Assembly (NCBI RefSeq): GCF_026212465.1
Contig: NC_080053.1
Location: 12,584,649 to 12,648,648 of the forward strand
DNA length: 64,000 nucleotides
Reading direction: 5' to 3'
Source: Amaranthus tricolor
Lineage: Eukaryota; Streptophyta; Magnoliopsida; Caryophyllales; Amaranthaceae
The first letter of the stretch is position 1. Each line of letters starts with the position of its first letter. Both the position numbers and the translations under genes were made by a program. The notes beneath the pieces were generated by a model. That model was given only the letters and a program-made list of their open reading frames with translations. It made no database searches and was not told the origin of the DNA. This document shows, piece after piece, positions 1-12,405 of the stretch.

Positions 1-69
1 GGTTCAATCCTGTAATAGATATTCAATCCATTCACACTGTTTGGTTCAATTATGGAATGGATTCTCTGT

Positions 70-241
<172 letters not shown>

Positions 242-441
242 CATACATTTATTAAACACACAAATACATACACACATATTATGTTGCAAATAGATAATTA
301 CCAATAATTAAAAAGTACTAGTTCAATACATTTTCACTCAAAATGGTGTCAATACATCTCCACACAAAAAGATTCCAATATATGTTTTTGACAACCAAAC
401 ACAAAGTCTAGATAATTTATAAGTTAAGCATTTTCATTACA

Positions 442-1527
442 TTACTTGCCCAAGTTAGGATGAATGAGGTTGATTATAAACTCTTTCTTCCACTCAACAT
501 CCGGGCATTGGTAAAAGAGTGAGAGTTCACTTGGATTGGAGGCCAACCTCTTGGAAGCTTCCATTACTTCAAATCTTGTCAATCCTTCTATGCGAAGCAA
601 TTCACTAACCAAATTTTTTTTTTGATTTTCCTCAACTTCTTCACGAGCCATGATAGCTTGCTCATGTAGTTGTGTAGTAGAGAAGGCACTTGCAATGGTA
701 GACATGTGCTTGTTCATCTCATTCATATGATTTGAAAAGCTAGAAGACATATTGTTAAAAGAAGAAGTTAAGTCCACAACCTCCGGCTTCTTCCTTTTCC
801 TTCCTTGTTCATTTGGAGCCTTTTCTTTTTTGGCTTTCTTTGAAGAAGGTTCACTTGGAGTTGATTGTTTTGATTGGTTGACGGACTCATTATCATCAAA
901 TTCATCATCTTCATCACTACCACCCTTATCTAGTTCAATGGTCTCTTTCTCTTGATTGTCAACAGCTTTGACAAAAGTCTCAGATTGCACCCCAGTAGCT
1001 CGATCGGCACCAAAGATAACTGACAGTTGATCATAAAATGGAAAAGGAACATTCCATAATCCTTGAGCATTTCTGTGTTGCTGAAATTAAACAAGAATTG
1101 AATAAAAAAAAAAGATACGTCATTTAAAATATGTTATAATTTCTAACAAATATTAAACAAGTCAAAGTATTTGTGTACCTTACAAAATTCTTCATAAGAT
1201 TGCCTTTCACATACAATCATATTCTTTTCATTATCCCAAGAAAAACCAGAAGTGCGAAACATTTCAGTTAGCACATTATACTTATCCTTAAACCATTTGA
1301 TTTTTGATTCAATATGGGGAATAGCTTTCAACCCACACCCGGGAAACTTCTCATTCAATTTCTCCTCTAACTTATTCTTGAAACCACCTTTGAAACTCCC
1401 ATCAGCTTTCAATGAAGGATCGGCACTCATCTCCAACAAACCATTAATCAAACATTCTTCCTCAGATTTATTCCAGGATCGCTTGTTTTTCCCTCTTCCA
1501 CTTTGAACAAATTGACCAACATTTCTC
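442..1527 (-). CDS. Myb/SANT-like DNA-binding protein (PIF/Harbinger ORF1 type), 5' end uncertain
   Basis: Two exons join in frame: about 1527 to 1179, then 1080 to 442. The first ends TTT TGT AAG before a GTACAC donor, and the second begins after a pyrimidine-rich tttcag. Exon 1 carries a Myb/SANT-like domain of the Myb_DNA-bind_3 kind: W near the start (RSWNKSEEECLINGLLEM), a second W in KIKWFKDKYN and a third in GFSWDNEKN. Exon 2 continues with the usual follow-on FGADRATG, then an acidic/basic low-complexity stretch with a possible nuclear signal (SSKKAKKEK, GRKRKKP) and a helical C-terminus. PIF-type elements carry such a gene next to the transposase; it helps the transposase bind DNA. 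A splice acceptor (tatag) precedes exon 1 at about 1528, so an upstream exon with the start codon may be missing or unseen. No internal stop is visible. Confidence 0.7.
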
Positions 1528-1754
1528 CTATACAACAATGATGTATTAAAAAAAAGATTACCAAATAAGGATATTTTTTTATTTGCAAGATAAAATAAAT
1601 AATCCAATTACACCATAAAAAATATCTCAACACCATAAAATTCGATTACATCATAAAAAGGAACACCCAAACATAAGTCCAAATAAACTAAACAAACATT
1701 TATGTTTGGCTACTATGCCTAAGTCTCCAATTATTAAACATATTTTGTGCTAAG

Positions 1755-2111
1755 TTATTCCGATAAGTAGTCCAAGCATCCGTAGTAGCTATTTGAACCA
1801 TCCACATCTCTGACCATCTCACAAAGGACATAAAAGGTTCTTCTATTCACACGAAGTTCACTTTTGCAGACTATATCACTATCCTTGATTAGTGCATCCA
1901 AGTGCTTTTGTCTAAGGTGTTTCTTCTCACTTTTGCTATAACGTGGTCGTTCAATTTCATAAACAATTACACCCATCATACACATCACCAAGTACATGAT
2001 TGTGACGACATTGTTAACAACCATGAAAAGTAGTAGTAATTCAATTTGTCTCTTCTTCCTTCTTCTTACTATGGCTAATTGAGATGGAATCATTTCTGTG
2101 AATGTATACAT
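1755..2111 (-). pseudogene. Truncated PIF/Harbinger transposase, N-terminal part only
   Basis: The frame from 2111 (or the internal Met after a cacag acceptor, MIPSQLAIVRRR) runs 118 codons. The end, LRVNRRTFYVLCEMVRDVDG, matches the N-terminal helical region of plant HARBI1-like nucleases, where the first part of the transposase binds before the DDE nuclease domain. The homology stops just after this, then a stop codon follows. None of the DDE nuclease domain is present downstream, because the Myb-like gene begins within about 230 bp. The likely cause is an internal deletion, which makes this a non-autonomous derivative. Identification rests on motif recall, not on alignment. Confidence 0.6.
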
Positions 2112-3041
2112 GCATCATTATATTAATAAATAGAAAAAAAAATTATATATTACCATATATATATATTCTATCATTTTGCTTCCAATATCTTATCTATAAT
2201 GCCATATATACAGTAAAATTATTCTTGAAAATTAACAATCTAGGAATCATATATATTCAACAGCAATCTCCATGAGATCTTGTTAAAAATCAGAAAAACA
2301 TATATATCGACATATATAACAATTTACAAAGCAATCAAAAGATAACAAAATTGATAAATCCACAATTATATTGGACGAAAATTGAAAAAACAAAATCAAT
2401 CAAAACATCAGAAACTAGCAATACAAACACAAAGAAGAAGGCCAAATTAATGCATATTGACACCCACTCCAGTGTAGAAATACCCAGGAACTCCCTAGGT
2501 AATCCTAAGCTATTAGTTGCCATTAACAATAAGCTTAATCCTGGTAATGAAACAATCAATTCAAATTAGCAACTGGGTATGATCCAAAACCAGAAATTAT
2601 CTTCTAGAAAAGCAAATAAATTTGATTAAAAAGAGTAAGTCGGTTATGGAGAAATAGTACCAAAAAACACAAGACTGAACCAAATTAAGGAAATTTTGCC
2701 ATCTGGGTATAAAGCTCAGAAATTGAGACAGCTCACTTACAGAAAAAAGACAGAAGAAGAGCACACAGAGCACATGAAAACAAACAGATTGTTTATCATA
2801 GAATGTGAAGAAAGAGAACAAAGAAAAATGACCCACCAAAAATCAGAAATTTGTCTCAACTCTTCTTTTACTTACTCAACAAAATTTGAAATTTTGAATC
2901 AAACCCATCAAAGATTTGACCTGATTATACCTAAAATCAATCCTTTCTAACCCAAATGAACACCCTTTTCATTCTATAAAAGCAAACCCATGTTTATAAT
3001 GGGGTTTTCACTTTTCACTCTATAAATTTGAGTACTGATTT

Positions 3042-5212
3042 TGTAACATCCTCAGAATAGATCGGACTTTTGAAAACACTTTTAATGAAAAACATGAGCC
3101 AAAACCTATTCATGGGAGTGTTACCGCCACATCTATTTCTAATAAAATAAATGTAAGGCTTAATGACTAAGAAATAACTTAATAATTTTAAATACAAAGG
3201 GTCTTACAACATAAGAAAAGACTGAAATGTAATTTGTGTCCATATAAAATTTAAACAACCTAAGGTAAAATTTAAACTGAAATACGACTCTAGTAAAAGC
3301 TATATTTCTAAGTGATCCTCACTCCGCGATTCCCATGCAATCAATAACCTGTAACATAAGAATGCAAGAAAAACAAGAGAAAAACTCCCAAAATCAGAAA
3401 AATTGAGTAATTCCAACTCCATCATGTAAGACGATTGAGTTTGAAAATGATTTAAGAAAATACAATATAATCAATATTGGAAATAATTTTAGAAAATAAC
3501 ATATAGCTGAGTTTAATAAAAAATAATTTGAGAAAATAATATATATAATATCACATAAACCAATTTATTAAATTGATAATTAATAATGACAAACACATAA
3601 TCAATTTTTAATTTGAGGGAACGAGAACGCCAGTAGGCCGAGGCTTTACCCCTATACCTACTTCATCAAGAGGTCGTCACCCCAAACAATTCAAGGCCAG
3701 TAGAGTAGTCTCAGGGAACCCTAGTGTGCACACCCCTTCTACTTGGATCACAACAAATAGAAGGAAGACCAAACATCGTATCAAGTATCAGAAATAATAA
3801 TACCTGTCGGCAGCTATACTAACCAAACAGGTCAACCTGTTCATCACCCTTATACTTGGATCACAATAAATATAAGAGCTTCATTTCCCTCGTGTTACAC
3901 TTTACGTGATTTAATATATTTTAATAATTAGTCTCGTACACACAAACATATAATCAAACATACATTATATATTTTATTTTATGATCATAAATTTTCTCAA
4001 GAAAAATATATCTCAAGAATATTCAATTGCAATATTCATATCATAATATATTTCTCCCAAATTCAATCGCATTTATAAAATAATAATATAACTTTCATCA
4101 AAATAATAATATTATAAGTATTTCTCTTTCAAATTAAACCGTATTTAATTTCATCATCAAAATAATAATATAAATTTTATCAAAATACTAATTATGAATT
4201 CAAGTTAGACAAAAATAATAGTAATTATAATTTGAGAATATATAAAACATAACATCATATAAAATAATGTCATATAAAATCATGCATTCTATTTAAACAC
4301 ATTAATTATCACTTAGCACATAATACTAACAGGATAGTCCTAATTAGATGGACATTGAGAATTACCTTGTCACGCGATCCTAGACAACGTACGCTTCTAA
4401 TAATCTCTGTCTACGAATCCGCTGTCTACACGAGAAAATAATATATCTCAATTTAATACCCCGATCAATCCATTCAAAAATAATTTAAAAGACTCCTTTT
4501 TTATTTTATATACTTTATTTAAAAAAAGAATAAATTTAAACATGTAATTTAAAATTGTAAGAGTAGTATAAAAGAGCAAGATTTTAAATAACATAGTTAA
4601 CTCATTTTATTATAAGATTTAAAATTGCAAGGGTTAAAAAAAAAATAATAATCATAATTATTATATAAAAAAAAAAAGAGAAGTGGGTGAGTTTCCAGGA
4701 ACCCACGAAAAGAAAGAAGAAAGGGAAGGAGGAGAGAGAAGGAGAAAGGGAGAAGGAAGAAGGAGAAGGTGTCGGCCGGCGGTGGCTCCGGTGGCCGCCG
4801 TAGCACGCCGGTGGTATCCCGGTGACCGTCGTATCGCCGGAAAAGCTAAGGTCAGAATTATTATTTTTTTTTAGATGCAAAATATGTAATTTGGATTGAA
4901 ATTGGTAGAACAATATTATAAAGAGATGAAATTTCATACCTTTAATATCAAAATCTTGCGTTTTCTTGACTGAATTTTAAGCAAATGGGAGATGGAGGAA
5001 GTAATTTGTAGGAGAAGAAGGAAGTGTGAGTAATAATGTGAATGAAATTAAGGGTAATTTGTTTGATTTATAAGAGGTAAGTGAGGTTAGTTATAAGGTT
5101 TAGAGGGAGGAGTGGGAAGTTATTGTTAATGGGGAGTTATGTTTTCTTCTTTTTTTTTCTGAAATTTATTTATTATTATTATTATTATTATTTAAAAAAA
5201 ACGGTTGTTACA
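3042..5212. mobile_element. Solo-LTR-like insertion with 5-bp target duplication
   Basis: The segment starts TGTAACATCC and ends GGTTGTTACA, so it has TG...CA ends and a 7-bp terminal inverted repeat (TGTAACA/TGTTACA). It is flanked by a perfect direct repeat GATTT at 3037-3041 and 5213-5217. This is what a retrotransposon LTR leaves after recombination between the two LTRs. At 2171 bp it would be a long LTR, in the range of some Ty3/gypsy chromovirus LTRs, but no coding sequence is present to prove the family or the direction. It carries a GC-rich island (4768-4850) in otherwise AT-rich DNA, with purine-rich sequence just before it (4675-4767). Confidence 0.75.
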
Positions 5213-5526
5213 GATTTGAAAAGGTAAGTGAGAAGAATTTAAAAATAAACGAAACACATCACAAAGAGTACAAAACCCAAACGACAAGTGAATTGAAAAC
5301 TGAAAAACGAAAGCAGACCTGAAAATTTAGCTTGGAGGAAGAGAGGAGGCCGAGGAAATTTGGGGGAAGGCGAAGAAAAAATTTGAGAAAGCAATAAAAA
5401 CTGAGATTGATCGGAGATTGAAGGAGGCGGAGGCGGGCAATTTTGAGATTGAAGAAGAGAGAGGGAAATAAGAAGGAAGAGAAAGCGAATTAGGGTTTGA
5501 ATATGCTGGAATGGAGTTTGAAACTT

Positions 5527-5545
5527 GGGGGGGGGGGGGGGGGGG
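5527..5545 (+). repeat. Poly-G homopolymer (19 G)
   Basis: An unbroken run of 19 G on the + strand inside the right subterminal region of the Harbinger element. Long G runs are rare in AT-rich plant DNA; the length may vary or be misread. Confidence 0.9.
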
Positions 5546-5688
5546 TAGGAGGGTATGGGATTCTAGAGGAATGGAATGGGATGAGAATCCAAAGGGTATG
5601 ACATCCCAATGTAAAAATGCCTAACCAAACATTGGAATGGTTATGATACCATTCCATACCATTAAAAAAGAGCCAACCAAACATGCCC

Positions 5689-6530
5689 TAAATTTTAAAT
5701 TTCAGCAAACCACTAAACCCTATGGCTATAAGATCATTAACTTGAGCGCGAGTACGTTTAATTTTCTCTTTTTCATTATGCAACAATAATGGGATTTGCA
5801 ATATGTATATATAAACTCATCAACACTGCAACATAAACAAAAATAAAAATGTAATGAATTCATAACATAACCCATTCAAATTAAATTTGAACTATTCTAC
5901 TATAAAAATGCCTACTTATGATGATGTAAAATGCCTACTATGGTATGCAAAATACGTACTACATTGTGAGAAAAAATAATTATTATAACTAATTTTATTT
6001 GCTTACTTAAACTATTTAATCTGCTCACTTTAGTATGTAAAAAACTTACTTTATTATGCAAAAACATTTACTTCTATATGTAAAAATGTATATTATAACC
6101 ATTTTAAATACCTACTTCAACTATGTAAAAGGCCTACTTTCATATGAAAAAGGCCAATTTCTGCATGCAAAAAATACCTACTTACTTCAATATACAAAAC
6201 ACCAACTATAACTATTAAAAATGCCAACTTCAGTACGCAATAATACCTATTAAGCCAGTTCAAAATAATCAATCAAACTAACAAATAAATTCATTACAGA
6301 CTGTCTAACTAGAGATGTTCAATGAGCTGAATTGAAAAGATTGATTAGAATTCTTAATGCGGCAGAGCAATATGAATTACTAAAAGGTATTGACGGACCA
6401 GAGCAAGTCAAATCTATTCAGATTCACCTATGTCCATATCTATTTTAAAAAGTTTCTCTAAAGGTTTTTATAGGCTCACCTTTTAAGTCGACCTCATACA
6501 TAATAACATCATGAGAAAGCACCATAAAAA
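5689..6530. repeat. Intergenic AT-rich stretch with a degenerate tandem repeat (about 5890-6250)
   Basis: No gene is visible. From about 5890 to 6250 the words 'gcctactt', 'ccaactt' and 'tatgcaaaa' recur every 20-25 bases in changed forms, which makes a decayed short tandem array. It resembles, in the opposite orientation, the array that flanks the mariner element at 55.5 and 59.0-59.5 kb. Confidence 0.55.
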
Positions 6531-6950
6531 AAAATTACCTAGAATAATTCAAAATTTTTATGAGTTTTTTACAATAACCCCATCTATTGATAAACCTTAA
6601 ATAATCTCAACTTTAGGGAGTATCTGCCTAAACTAAGTTTGGATAACCCGATGACCCGCTATAGTAGATAATTCACCAAAAAAAGTAAATTGAAAATTAA
6701 CGTAAAATTAGAGAAAAATTTTAAAAATTCAAATAAAAAATTTTCAATAATTAAAAAAATTAGAAATTTTTTTATAATTTTTTTCACATTTTTTTCGATA
6801 TTTTATTTTAATTTATTTTTTTTTAAAAAAATAAAACTTGCTATTTATGATTAATAAGCTCTAAAGTTGAAATTATTTATGATTAATCAATAGGTGGAAT
6901 TATTATATGAAAATCATAAAATTGTTGGATTATTATGGTAATTTTCCAAA
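6531..6950. mobile_element. MITE-like palindromic repeat, family copy 1
   Basis: The ends are inverted: 'attacctagaataat' on the left and 'attattatggtaat' on the right. Inside is the marker 'gataacccgatgacccgctatag'-like segment (6643-6665), which recurs reversed at 40141-40165. So this is a repeat family with at least two full copies in the window. No coding sequence; target duplication not resolved. Confidence 0.55.
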
Positions 6951-7082
6951 ATTTTTTTTTTAAAACAACCAACTCAAATATCTATCCATGCCAACTCTTT
7001 TTGTTAAAGTTAACTTTTCCAAATAAATTTATATAACTCAATAAATTGATACGTCAACGTATTCCTATGATAAATTTGAAAG

Positions 7083-7301
7083 TGTTAAAAGGTAGGGAGA
7101 ATATAAGGAGAAAAGTAGTATAAGAGATAAACTTATATCAGTTTCTCTTGTATTTCATTTTCTGTTGTAACCCAATACTACATTACCTTACACATATATA
7201 TAGCACAAGGAAAGGAAAAAGGAACAAATGTAGTACTATTGCAAGGGATAGATAAATCCACTTGACAATGCATTCATTGTGTGGTTACATCAATCACAAC
7301 A
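7083..7301 (-). repeat. 3' LTR of the copia element
   Basis: 219 bp with TG...CA ends, aligned over its whole length with 13937-14154 with scattered substitutions and one- to two-base gaps. Confidence 0.95.
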
Positions 7302-7311
7302 CTCCCCCTTG
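7302..7311 (-). promoter_or_regulatory. Polypurine tract next to the 3' LTR
   Basis: Read on the - strand: AAGGGGGAG directly before the LTR. This is the expected site for priming plus-strand DNA synthesis. Two look-alikes, ending GGGGGAG, occur at 7450-7456 right after the pol stop and at about 12271-12280 ahead of gag. Confidence 0.8.
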
Positions 7312-7461
7312 AATGCATTACATATATGTGGAAGTTTTATTTTGACATTCATAATCCTAAAACTGTCTCATTAAAAACCTTTATCAGAAAAAACCCAGTG
7401 GGATAAAAAAAAACTGATCAAAGGAAAAAAGAGTACAGTGAGCATATTTCTCCCCCTAAAG

Positions 7462-10400
7462 TTAACATATGTCTCGAAATCGGCACATCCCAATCTTGCG
7501 TACCAAATACTCGAATTGCTTTGACGGGAGTGACTTTGTGAATAAATCAGCGGGGTTTTCACAGGATTGAATTTCTTGGACTTTTCACCTTTTTATCTCT
7601 CTGTAGATCATGTGCAAAGAATAATTTAGGTGACAAGTGTTTTGTTCTATCTCCCCTGATGTATCCTTCTGTGACTTGGTTGATACATGCATCATTATCT
7701 TCATAAATTGTAGTTGGTGCCCTAGTTGTATCGTTTAAGCCACAATCCCTTTGGAGTTGGCCGATCATGGATCTCAACCATACACACTCTCGGCTGGCTT
7801 CATATAAAGCTATTAGTTCTGCATGATTTGAGGATGTAGCCGTTAGAGTTTGTTTTGTTGATTTCTTAAGATATTACGGTTCCTGCATATGTAAATACAT
7901 ATCCAGTTTGTGACTTGGCCGTATGTGGATCAGATAGATACCCTGCATCAGCATATCTAGTGAGTATAGCATCATTTCCTGACTGAAAAAATAATCCAAG
8001 GTCTATAGTTCCCTTTAGGTACCGAAATAGATGTTGTCCCATTCCAATGTCTTTTTGTTGGGGCATTACTATACCTAGCTAATAAATTTATAGAAAATGC
8101 TATATTCAGGTCTTGTATTATTTGCTAAGTACATTAAAGCACCAATGGCACTCAAGTATGGCACTTCCGGGCCTAAAATTTCTTCGGATTCTTCTTGTGA
8201 GCGGAATGAGTCATCTTTTATATTTAGTGATCGTACCATCATTGGGGAACTTAGTGGATGAGCCTTGTCCATATAAAATCGTTTCAAAACTTTCTTAGTA
8301 TAATTGCTCTGATGGACAAATATTCCACTTTTCAAATTCAATTTGTAGACCAAGACAGAATTTAGTTTTTCCTAAATCCTTCATCTCAAATTCTTTCATC
8401 AAATATTTAGCTGTTATCTCAATTTCTCTTGGGGTTCCAATCAGATTTAAGTCAGCTACATACACAGCAATTATTACGAAACCGACTTGAGATCGTTTGG
8501 TGAATACACATGGGCTAATTTGGTTGTTTTTGAACCCTGCTTTCATAAGATATTCACTCAAACGATTATACCACATTCGCCCAGATTGCTTTAATCCATA
8601 CAATGATTTCTTTAATTTTATAGAAAACATCTCTCTAGGTACATTCTTTGTTGGTAAGTTTAATCCTTCAGGGACCTTCATATAGATGTCTGTGTCGAGT
8701 GACCCATATAAATACGCAGTTACGACATCCATCAATCTCATGTTTAGGCTTTGAGAAACTGTTAAACTTACCAAAAATCTGAGTGTGGTTGCATCAACTA
8801 TTGGGGAATAAGTTTCTTCATAATCAACTCCTGGCATTTGAAAAAAACCTTGAGCTACAAGTCTTGCCTTGTATCTAACAATTTTATTTTTCTCATTTCT
8901 TTACAAATACCCATTTGAAGCCTACGGGTTTTATGCCTTTTGGAGTTTGTAAAATTTGCCCAAAAACTTTCCTTTTTTCTAATGATTTTAATTTCGCCTC
9001 AATTGCTTCTTTCCATCTTGGCCAATCAGGTCTTTTTCTGCATTCATTTATCGATATTGGCTCAAGATCATTTTCAACATTTATTATTTCAATAGCTACG
9101 GAATAAGCAAAGGAATCATTTGGAATGATCCCTTTTCGATTCCATTTTTTCTTGGAGAAAATATAATTTATTGAGATTTCATAATTTTCATCCTTTTCAT
9201 TATCGGAGATGTCTTGATTTTCTCCTTTATTTTCATTTTCATTTTGAATGTTATTTTGTGCACCTTCTAGTTTTCTCAATTTTCTTGGTTTTAAATCTTT
9301 TGAACCAAGTGGCCTTCCACGCTTTCTTTGCACAACAATTTCATAACTTTTTGCTTTTTCATCAGGAATTTCTATTCGAGCTGGAGTATTTGCTGCTGGT
9401 ATATGTGATTTTGTAACTCTCTTAGTATCTGTGAATGCATCAGGTAATTGGTTAGCAACACTTTGTACATGAACAATTCGTTGTACTTCTTGTTCACATG
9501 ATTTTGTTTTTGGGTCTAAATATTCTAAATGTGTTGCTTTCCAAATAAGTTCCATATTTCTTTTCTGTAAGTCCACATTCTCCCCCCCCTAAGGATGGGA
9601 ATATTGTCTCATTAAAGTGGAAATCAGCAAATCTAGCTTGGAATTGATCACCAGTTAATGGTTCAAGATATTGAATGATTGATGGAGATTCAAAACCGAC
9701 ATATATTCCCATTCTTCTTTGTGGACCCATTTTTGTACGTTGAGTGGGAGCAATGGGCACATATACAGCGCATCCAAAGATTTTCAAATGTGAAATATTT
9801 GGTTCATGACCAGCTACTAATTGCATTGGCGAATATTTATGATAAGCTGTAGGTCTTAGCCTAATCAATGATGCTGCATGTAATATTGCATAACCCCAGG
9901 CCGATGATGGTAATTTTGATTTCATTAGCAGTGGTCTTGCAATTAATTGCAATCTCTTAATTAAGGATTCAGCAAGACCATTCTGTGTGTGAACATATGG
10001 CACAGGGTGTTCCACTTTAATTCCAATTGACATGCAATAATCATTAAAAGTTTGAGATGTGAATTCGCCGGCATTGTCCAATCTAATACTTTTTATTGTA
10101 TAATCAGGAAAATGACTTTTCAATTTGATGATTTGTGCAAGTAGTTTTGCAAATGCATTGTTTCTACTTGATATAAGGCTTACATGTGACCATCTTGTGG
10201 AAGCATCTATTAAGACCATGAAGTACCTAAAAGGTCCACATGGTGGATTAATTGGTCCACATATATCTCCTTGAATTCTTTCAAGAAATATAGGAGATTC
10301 AGTAACAATCTTATTTACTGATGGTCTAGTAATAAATTTTCCAAGAGAACAAGAGGTGCATAAGAGCTCATTCGACTGGGGAATCTTAATATTTCTTAGT

Positions 10401-10915
10401 GGATGCCCGACTGAATTTTCTATTATTTTATACATCATCCCAGTGCCAGGATGACCTAAGCGGTCATGCCATAAAGTGAATATCTCCTTATTGTCTAATC
10501 TTATCATATTTATTTCAATCGGGCGTATATGGGTGAGATACAACCCCGATTAATATGCTAGCATCCTTTCAAGGATAATTTTCGTTCCATTTCTTTCTGC
10601 TGTAAGGCATAAGAATTCTTTTTCATTTATACTTTTGGTTTCCATATGGTAACCATTTTGTCTTATTGCCTTGAAACTAATAAGATTTCTTCGAGATTTA
10701 CTCGAGTATAGTGCATCATTTATTTCCAATTTTGTCCCCATAGGGAGTATGATGCATGCCTTTCCAGTGCCTTCGATTAATTTTGTTGTTCCTGATATGG
10801 TATTAACATTTGCCTCAAGCAATGTTAGGTTTGAAAAATATTCTCGATTTTTCAATATCGTATGTGTTGCTCCATTGTCCAGGAGGCAATGAAATGTTGA
10901 TCCAATTACTGACAT
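7462..10915 (-). pseudogene. copia pol: protease, integrase, reverse transcriptase, RNase H (decayed)
   Basis: Read 10915 to 7462. Protease: LLDNGATHTIL at the start (DNG where most have DSG or DTG). Integrase from 10543: the HHCC zinc region (HDRLGHPG ... CTSC), then the core with D in GDICGP, D in RLDNAGEF and E in GLAESLIKR. A run of eight G (- strand, 9584-9591) shifts the frame at FPSLGG between integrase and the linker. Reverse transcriptase from about 8840: ETYSPI, LYGLKQ, and the catalytic box reads YVAD instead of YVDD. RNase H: YADAGYLSDPHT, then YEDNDACI, ending ADLFTKSLP before the stop at 7462. Frames break at about 9576, 8840, 8350, 8070, 7860 and 7560. The element cannot make an active polyprotein. 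Confidence 0.9.
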
Positions 10916-11081
10916 TTCCTTTTCTAAGACAAGAGAAGAAGAAAAAAAAATTATATTATTAATATAAAGCTAGAATACTCAATACAAAAAGAAACATAAG
11001 TAGAAAATTACAACTTATCAAATGAAAAACAAGTTAGATAAACAAAAACAACAAACAAGTTAGAAAATGCATCTAGTCATC
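10916..11081 (-). other. Spacer between gag and protease with an acceptor-like end
   Basis: The gag frame closes at 11082 and the protease frame opens at 10915. The spacer ends, on the - strand, with a long T/C-rich tract and cttag right before the protease segment, like a plant 3' splice site. No clear donor is seen before the gag stop. Splicing between gag and pol is known from some plant copia elements; here it is only a possibility. Confidence 0.35.
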
Positions 11082-12192
11082 TCAAAAGATGTAATTATCT
11101 TCTTCTTGGGGATCAAGTTTGTGGAGGTTCACATCCTCAGTAAAGAAATCGGAGACATCTAAGGTGGGGCCAGATGTACTTGCTTCATTTACAAAATTTG
11201 CTTCTGCCCCTTTTCCTTTGTTTTTCTGGGAAGCTTGATATAAATCCACTAAATGTTTGGCGGTACGACAAGTTCGCCCCCAATGACCAGTCATGTCACA
11301 TCTATTACATGTGCTTTTGTATTTCTGGACTTGTTTAAAATTATCATTTCGGGGGGAAATATATTTCTTTCATAAACGTGGCTACGTCCACGGCCACGAC
11401 TAAGTCCATGACCACGACCACGACCACTACTACGGCCATAGAAATTTCCTTGTTCGAAAGTATTCATGCCGCTCTTTTCGTGATATTTTCCACGACCTCT
11501 GCCTCTTATAAAATAGTTCCCATGATCTCGATGGCGCACATTCCTCTCAATCATATTTGTCTCATTAAAGGGCATAGTCCCAACAGGTCTCCTGTTGTGA
11601 TTTTTCAATAATAGTTCATTATTTTGCTCCGCAACAAGAAGTGTTTTCAGCAATTCATGATATTTCTTGAAATGTCTTTCACGATATTGTTGTTGTAACA
11701 AAATGCTATTTACGTGAAAGGTTGATAATGTTGTTTCTATCATTTCTTCATCTGTTATTATTTGTCCACAATAGACTAATTTTGATTTTATCAGATGAAG
11801 GGCTGAATTATAATCACCGACTGATTTGAAATCTTGAAATCTTAACTCTCGCCATTCATCGATGGCCTTTGGGAGAAGTACACTTTTATTATGGCCAAAT
11901 CTTTCATTTAGCTCTTCCCAAAGTAAGTTTGGGTCCTCATAATTGGTGTATTCATGTTTGAGACTGTCGGTTAAATGATGTCTCAGAATTGATGCAGCTT
12001 TTGCCTTATCTTCCTCAATTTTTATGGAATCTCTTTCAATACCCTTTCCTTTGTCGGTGGGATTAAGTTCAATTATTGTGTATAATAAACTTTTTCATTT
12101 TAGATATAATTTGACATCTGAAGCCCATTGTATAAAATTGTTTCCTGTTAATTTCAGGGCATTGAATTCTCTCTTTTTGAGATCAGCCATTA
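11082..12192 (-). pseudogene. copia gag with zinc knuckle (decayed)
   Basis: ATG at 12192 (MADLKKREFNALKLTG) follows a splice-acceptor-like ttgtag. The frame stops early at 12084-12086 (TGA after KLYLK), then continues in other frames: LRHHLTDSLKHEYTNYEDP, ERFGHNKSVLLPKAIDEWRELR, LLVAEQNNELLLKNH, an Arg/Gly-rich part (RGRGRGK, SSGRGRGHG) and the nucleic-acid-binding knuckle CNRCDMTGHWGRTC at about 11253-11306, exactly C-X2-C-X4-H-X4-C. It ends at 11082. Gag forms the virus-like particle around the element RNA. It is separated from protease by about 165 bp of non-coding, pyrimidine-rich DNA rather than being fused to it. Confidence 0.85.
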
Positions 12193-12405
12193 TTTTCTAC
12201 AATTAAGAAAATGACAAGGTTATTTAATGATTTTGTGTATCATCAGAGATATTAAAGCATATTAGTCTTATCTCCCCCTGATTTAGTATCTCAAACATAA
12301 TAAGTACAATATAATTATAAATAAAAATAAAATAGATAGTATTAATAGATAATAAAACAAACAAAAAATAAATACATATTGCTAAACAAATGCAAGATTT
12401 ATAAT

